This document shows positions 61,893 to 64,000 of a stretch of DNA of 64,000 nucleotides, one piece after another. Under the pieces are notes generated by a model. It was not told the origin of the DNA. It worked only from the letters and a program-made list of their open reading frames with translations, and did no database searches. Both the position numbers and the translations under genes were made by a program. The DNA is from Rotaria sordida (taxonomy: Eukaryota > Rotifera > Eurotatoria > Philodinida > Philodinidae), in the NCBI GenBank assembly GCA_905250125.1, contig CAJNOL010000010.1, forward strand, positions 307,702 through 371,701. Reading direction: 5' to 3'. Position 1 is the stretch's first letter; the number at the start of each line of letters is the position of its first letter.

Positions 61893-64000
61893 ATGGAAAT
61901 TTTACGCAAACTTCTATTATTTATTGTTATTATATGTCATATTTCAATAGCATATGGTAAAGAAAAGACAATTAAAGATACTGTTGTCGATGGAGCTACC
62001 CAAATTAAAGATACTGTTGTTGATACAGTTTCGGATAGTGTTAAATCTGGAGCAAAACTAGCAAGTAATGCTGCTAAAACTGCCGGTTAGTTAAGAAATA
62101 ATTATTTTAAAACTAGAAAAAGAGAAAGAGAAAATTTTCATTAGGAATTTTCTAAAATTAATTTTAATCTTTGATATAAAGAATCACATCGGATTTTTTA
62201 TATATTTAATTTAGTTAAATAAATTTTAAATAGTTATTAATATGAACTAGTGTCTTCGCCAGAATTAAAGAGAAATGGGTGTAAGTTCAATAACTGGACA
62301 ATGGCAACAACTATCTACCTGTGATTTTTAGCAATCGAAAGTACATGATACTGGACGTTTTTTTTGTGTGGTACTATATAAGAAAAAATCATTTTACGAT
62401 CCATCATCAGCGCAAGAACATTTAAAAAATGCATGAAAATGGTGTTACATTTCGATGTACTTTTGACTTTGACATGTGTTTCACATAGAGGAACTCTTGA
62501 TCTATAGCCTAAAGCATGATTCAAGTGTATATTTTCTCATATATCAATGTTGAGCAAACAAAATCACGTGAAATTATGAGTTTTAAAATCATTTTGTTTT
62601 TTATAGTATCAGACAAAAAGAAAGGTTTGGTGTTATGTTCTTTTGATTTCTGAAAACTGTAGGTTGATAGTAGTTGCTATTGTCGAGTTATTGAACTTAC
62701 ACCAAGTCGTCTTTAGTTTCGGCGTGGATATTAGTTCTTTTTTAGGTTCTTGATTATTTTTAATTAACGTATTTTTCTTCGTAGGTGATTATGTGGCTGA
62801 TGCTGCTGCAACAGCAGCGAAAGTTAGCCAAGAAGCAGCTGCTGATGCTGCTAAAGCAACCAAAGAATATACTGCTGCTGGTGCTCAAAAAACTCAAGAA
62901 GTCTTCAATGAATATGTAAGATAAAGAAAAATTTACTCATAAGCTATATTTTTTTTATATTTTGAAGGTTGCACCTGCAGCTTCTGATACATTGAATGTA
63001 GTAAAAGATACAGTTGTCGGAGCAGCTCACGCTACTGTTGAAAAAACTCAAGAAGTCTTCAATGAATATGTAAGATAAAGAAAAATTTACTCATAAGCTA
63101 TATTTTTTTTTTATATTTTGAAGGTTGCACCTGCAGCTTCTGAGACATTGAATGTAGTAAAAGATACAGTTGTCGGAGCAGCTCACGCTACTGTTGAAAA
63201 AACACAAGAAGTCGTCAACGAATATGTTATTCCTACAGCACAAGCTGGTTTTGAAAAAACTCAAGAAGTTTACAATGAATATGTTGCACCAACCGCCGCA
63301 GCTGGTAGGAAACAAAAGTTCTTTTTTTCTTTTTATGAATTAAATCAAATTATTCTTTTTTTTTAGGTGCTGAAATTGTTAAAGTGTGTATTATTGATTA
63401 AAGTAAATTTTGTTAATAATGTCTTTTTTTAGGAAAGAGTTCTTGAAGCAACTGATGTTTTGAAAGAAAAAACAGCTGAAGCAACTGAGATGCTTAAAGA
63501 AAAAGCCACTGAAGCAGCTAAAGTTGGTTCAGAATATGCTGAAATATTTGGTGAAAGAGCTGCTACAGCTGCTGAAGCTGGTAATGAATATTTAGTACAT
63601 GGTGCTGAAGTTGTCAAAGAAAAGGCTACGTAAGTTTTAGTTTTATTTAAAATTTGTTTTTTAGTATTCAATAAGTAAATTTTTTTGTTTGTTCAGAGAA
63701 TATGCTGATGAACTTCGCAAACAAAGTCAAATTTTCAAAGACATAGCTAAAGAAAAATTTGACGATGTTGCTGCTGAAACAATCAAAAGTAGATTTACAA
63801 AAAAAATCAAGAAATGTAGAAAAACGAATAAAATTTTTGTTATTTTATATAGGCGCAAAAGAATTTGCTGCTGAAGCTTTAAAAGCTACCAGTGAATATA
63901 CAGCTCAAGCCGGTGAAATGTTTCAAGAAAAAGTTCCAGAAGTTCTTGAAGGTTTGACGATTGAAATCAAAGAAAAAAAATATTATCAATTGTTTTTCTT
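61893..64000 (+). CDS. Second secreted LEA-like gene, partial at window edge
   Basis: Exons 61893-62085, 62785-62915, 62968-63069, 63124-63304, 63367-63383 (17 bp), 63433-63629, 63697-63788 and 63853 onward, running off the window; at least 330 aa. A signal peptide (about residues 1-22, starting MEILRKLLLFIVII) precedes Ala/Lys/Glu/Thr-rich helical repeats: KDTVVDGATQIKDTVVDTV, AAADAAKATKEYTAAG, KTQEVFNEYV and AEATEMLKEKATEAAKVG. This fits a group 3 LEA-like protein in tandem with the preceding gene. Exons 3 and 4 come from a very recent tandem duplication (repeat entry 62887-63196). Intron 1 (699 bp) hosts a palindrome; the other introns are 49-67 bp. The 3' limit of the last exon is unclear; a possible donor is at about 63952. 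Confidence 0.8.
62244..62737. repeat. Palindrome in LEA gene intron 1
   Basis: About 490 bp. GAACTAGTGTC at the left pairs with GATATTAGTTC at the right. TGGTGTAAGTTCAATAACT-type blocks, CAACAACTATCTACCTG and ATCATTTTA blocks pair in nested order. Arms are about 245 bp. Confidence 0.82.
62887..63196 (+). repeat. Tandem duplication of an exon-intron unit (about 155 bp, two copies)
   Basis: Copy 1 (62887-63040) and copy 2 (63041-63196) each contain the end of one exon, a complete 52-54-bp intron and most of the next exon. They differ by very few changes (GATACATTG against GAGACATTG, T-tract length, and a few at the copy-2 end). The intron is as conserved as the exon, so the event is recent or homogenised by conversion. 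Confidence 0.9.

Overview
The window is AT-rich nuclear DNA from a small animal. I read it as most likely a bdelloid rotifer. The reasons are two adjacent secreted LEA-type genes at the right end, very short GT-AG introns (about 55-75 bp) beside a few inflated ones, metazoan-specific gene families (ZEB, clathrin heavy chain, Derlin, TBCD, SENP8), and acceptor-like pyrimidine-AG sites just before several start codons, as expected where spliced-leader trans-splicing occurs. The phylum is inferred. The eukaryotic/metazoan nature is directly supported by the gene models.

Layout, left to right. 1-4550: gene-poor AT-rich DNA with two foldback (palindromic) repeats. 4551-8823 (+): serine palmitoyltransferase subunit 2, 11 exons, with a large interrupted palindrome in intron 1. 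9486-15621 (+): tubulin-folding cofactor D, 5 exons, with another large palindrome in intron 2. 17170-17973 (-): a secreted protein that may be a degenerate M15-like peptidase. 17974-22407: mostly empty. 22408-25030 (-): GOLM/CASC4-like Golgi type II membrane protein. 25586-26370 (-): NEDD8 protease SENP8. 26644-27436 (+): unrecognised Ser/Asn-rich 200-aa protein whose start codon seems to be split by an intron. 27655-29629 (-): CABIT-domain protein. 31871-34990 (-): ZEB-type zinc-finger/homeodomain repressor, followed upstream by about 6 kb of microsatellite-rich noncoding DNA carrying several CACCTG boxes. 41337-43340 (-): Derlin-2-like ERAD protein. 44458-56810 (-): clathrin heavy chain, 23 exons, several introns swollen by palindromic or dispersed repeats. 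56811-60171: intergenic, with one more palindrome. 60172-61267 (+) and 61893 to beyond 64000 (+): two signal-peptide-bearing LEA-like genes; the second has a fresh tandem exon duplication.

Functionally the conserved genes are housekeeping for membranes and proteostasis: sphingolipid synthesis, Golgi, ERAD, endocytosis, tubulin folding and deneddylation. They also include one developmental repressor. No operon logic is evident. The most unusual signal is non-coding: at least eight separate, sequence-distinct palindromes with arms from about 50 to 470 bp, five of them inside introns of otherwise compact genes. Transcribed in sense, these would fold into long hairpin RNAs. The second unusual signal is the LEA pair, apparently targeted to the secretory pathway and still growing by exon duplication. 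I saw no viral or LTR-type element, rRNA, CRISPR array or intact tRNA gene.
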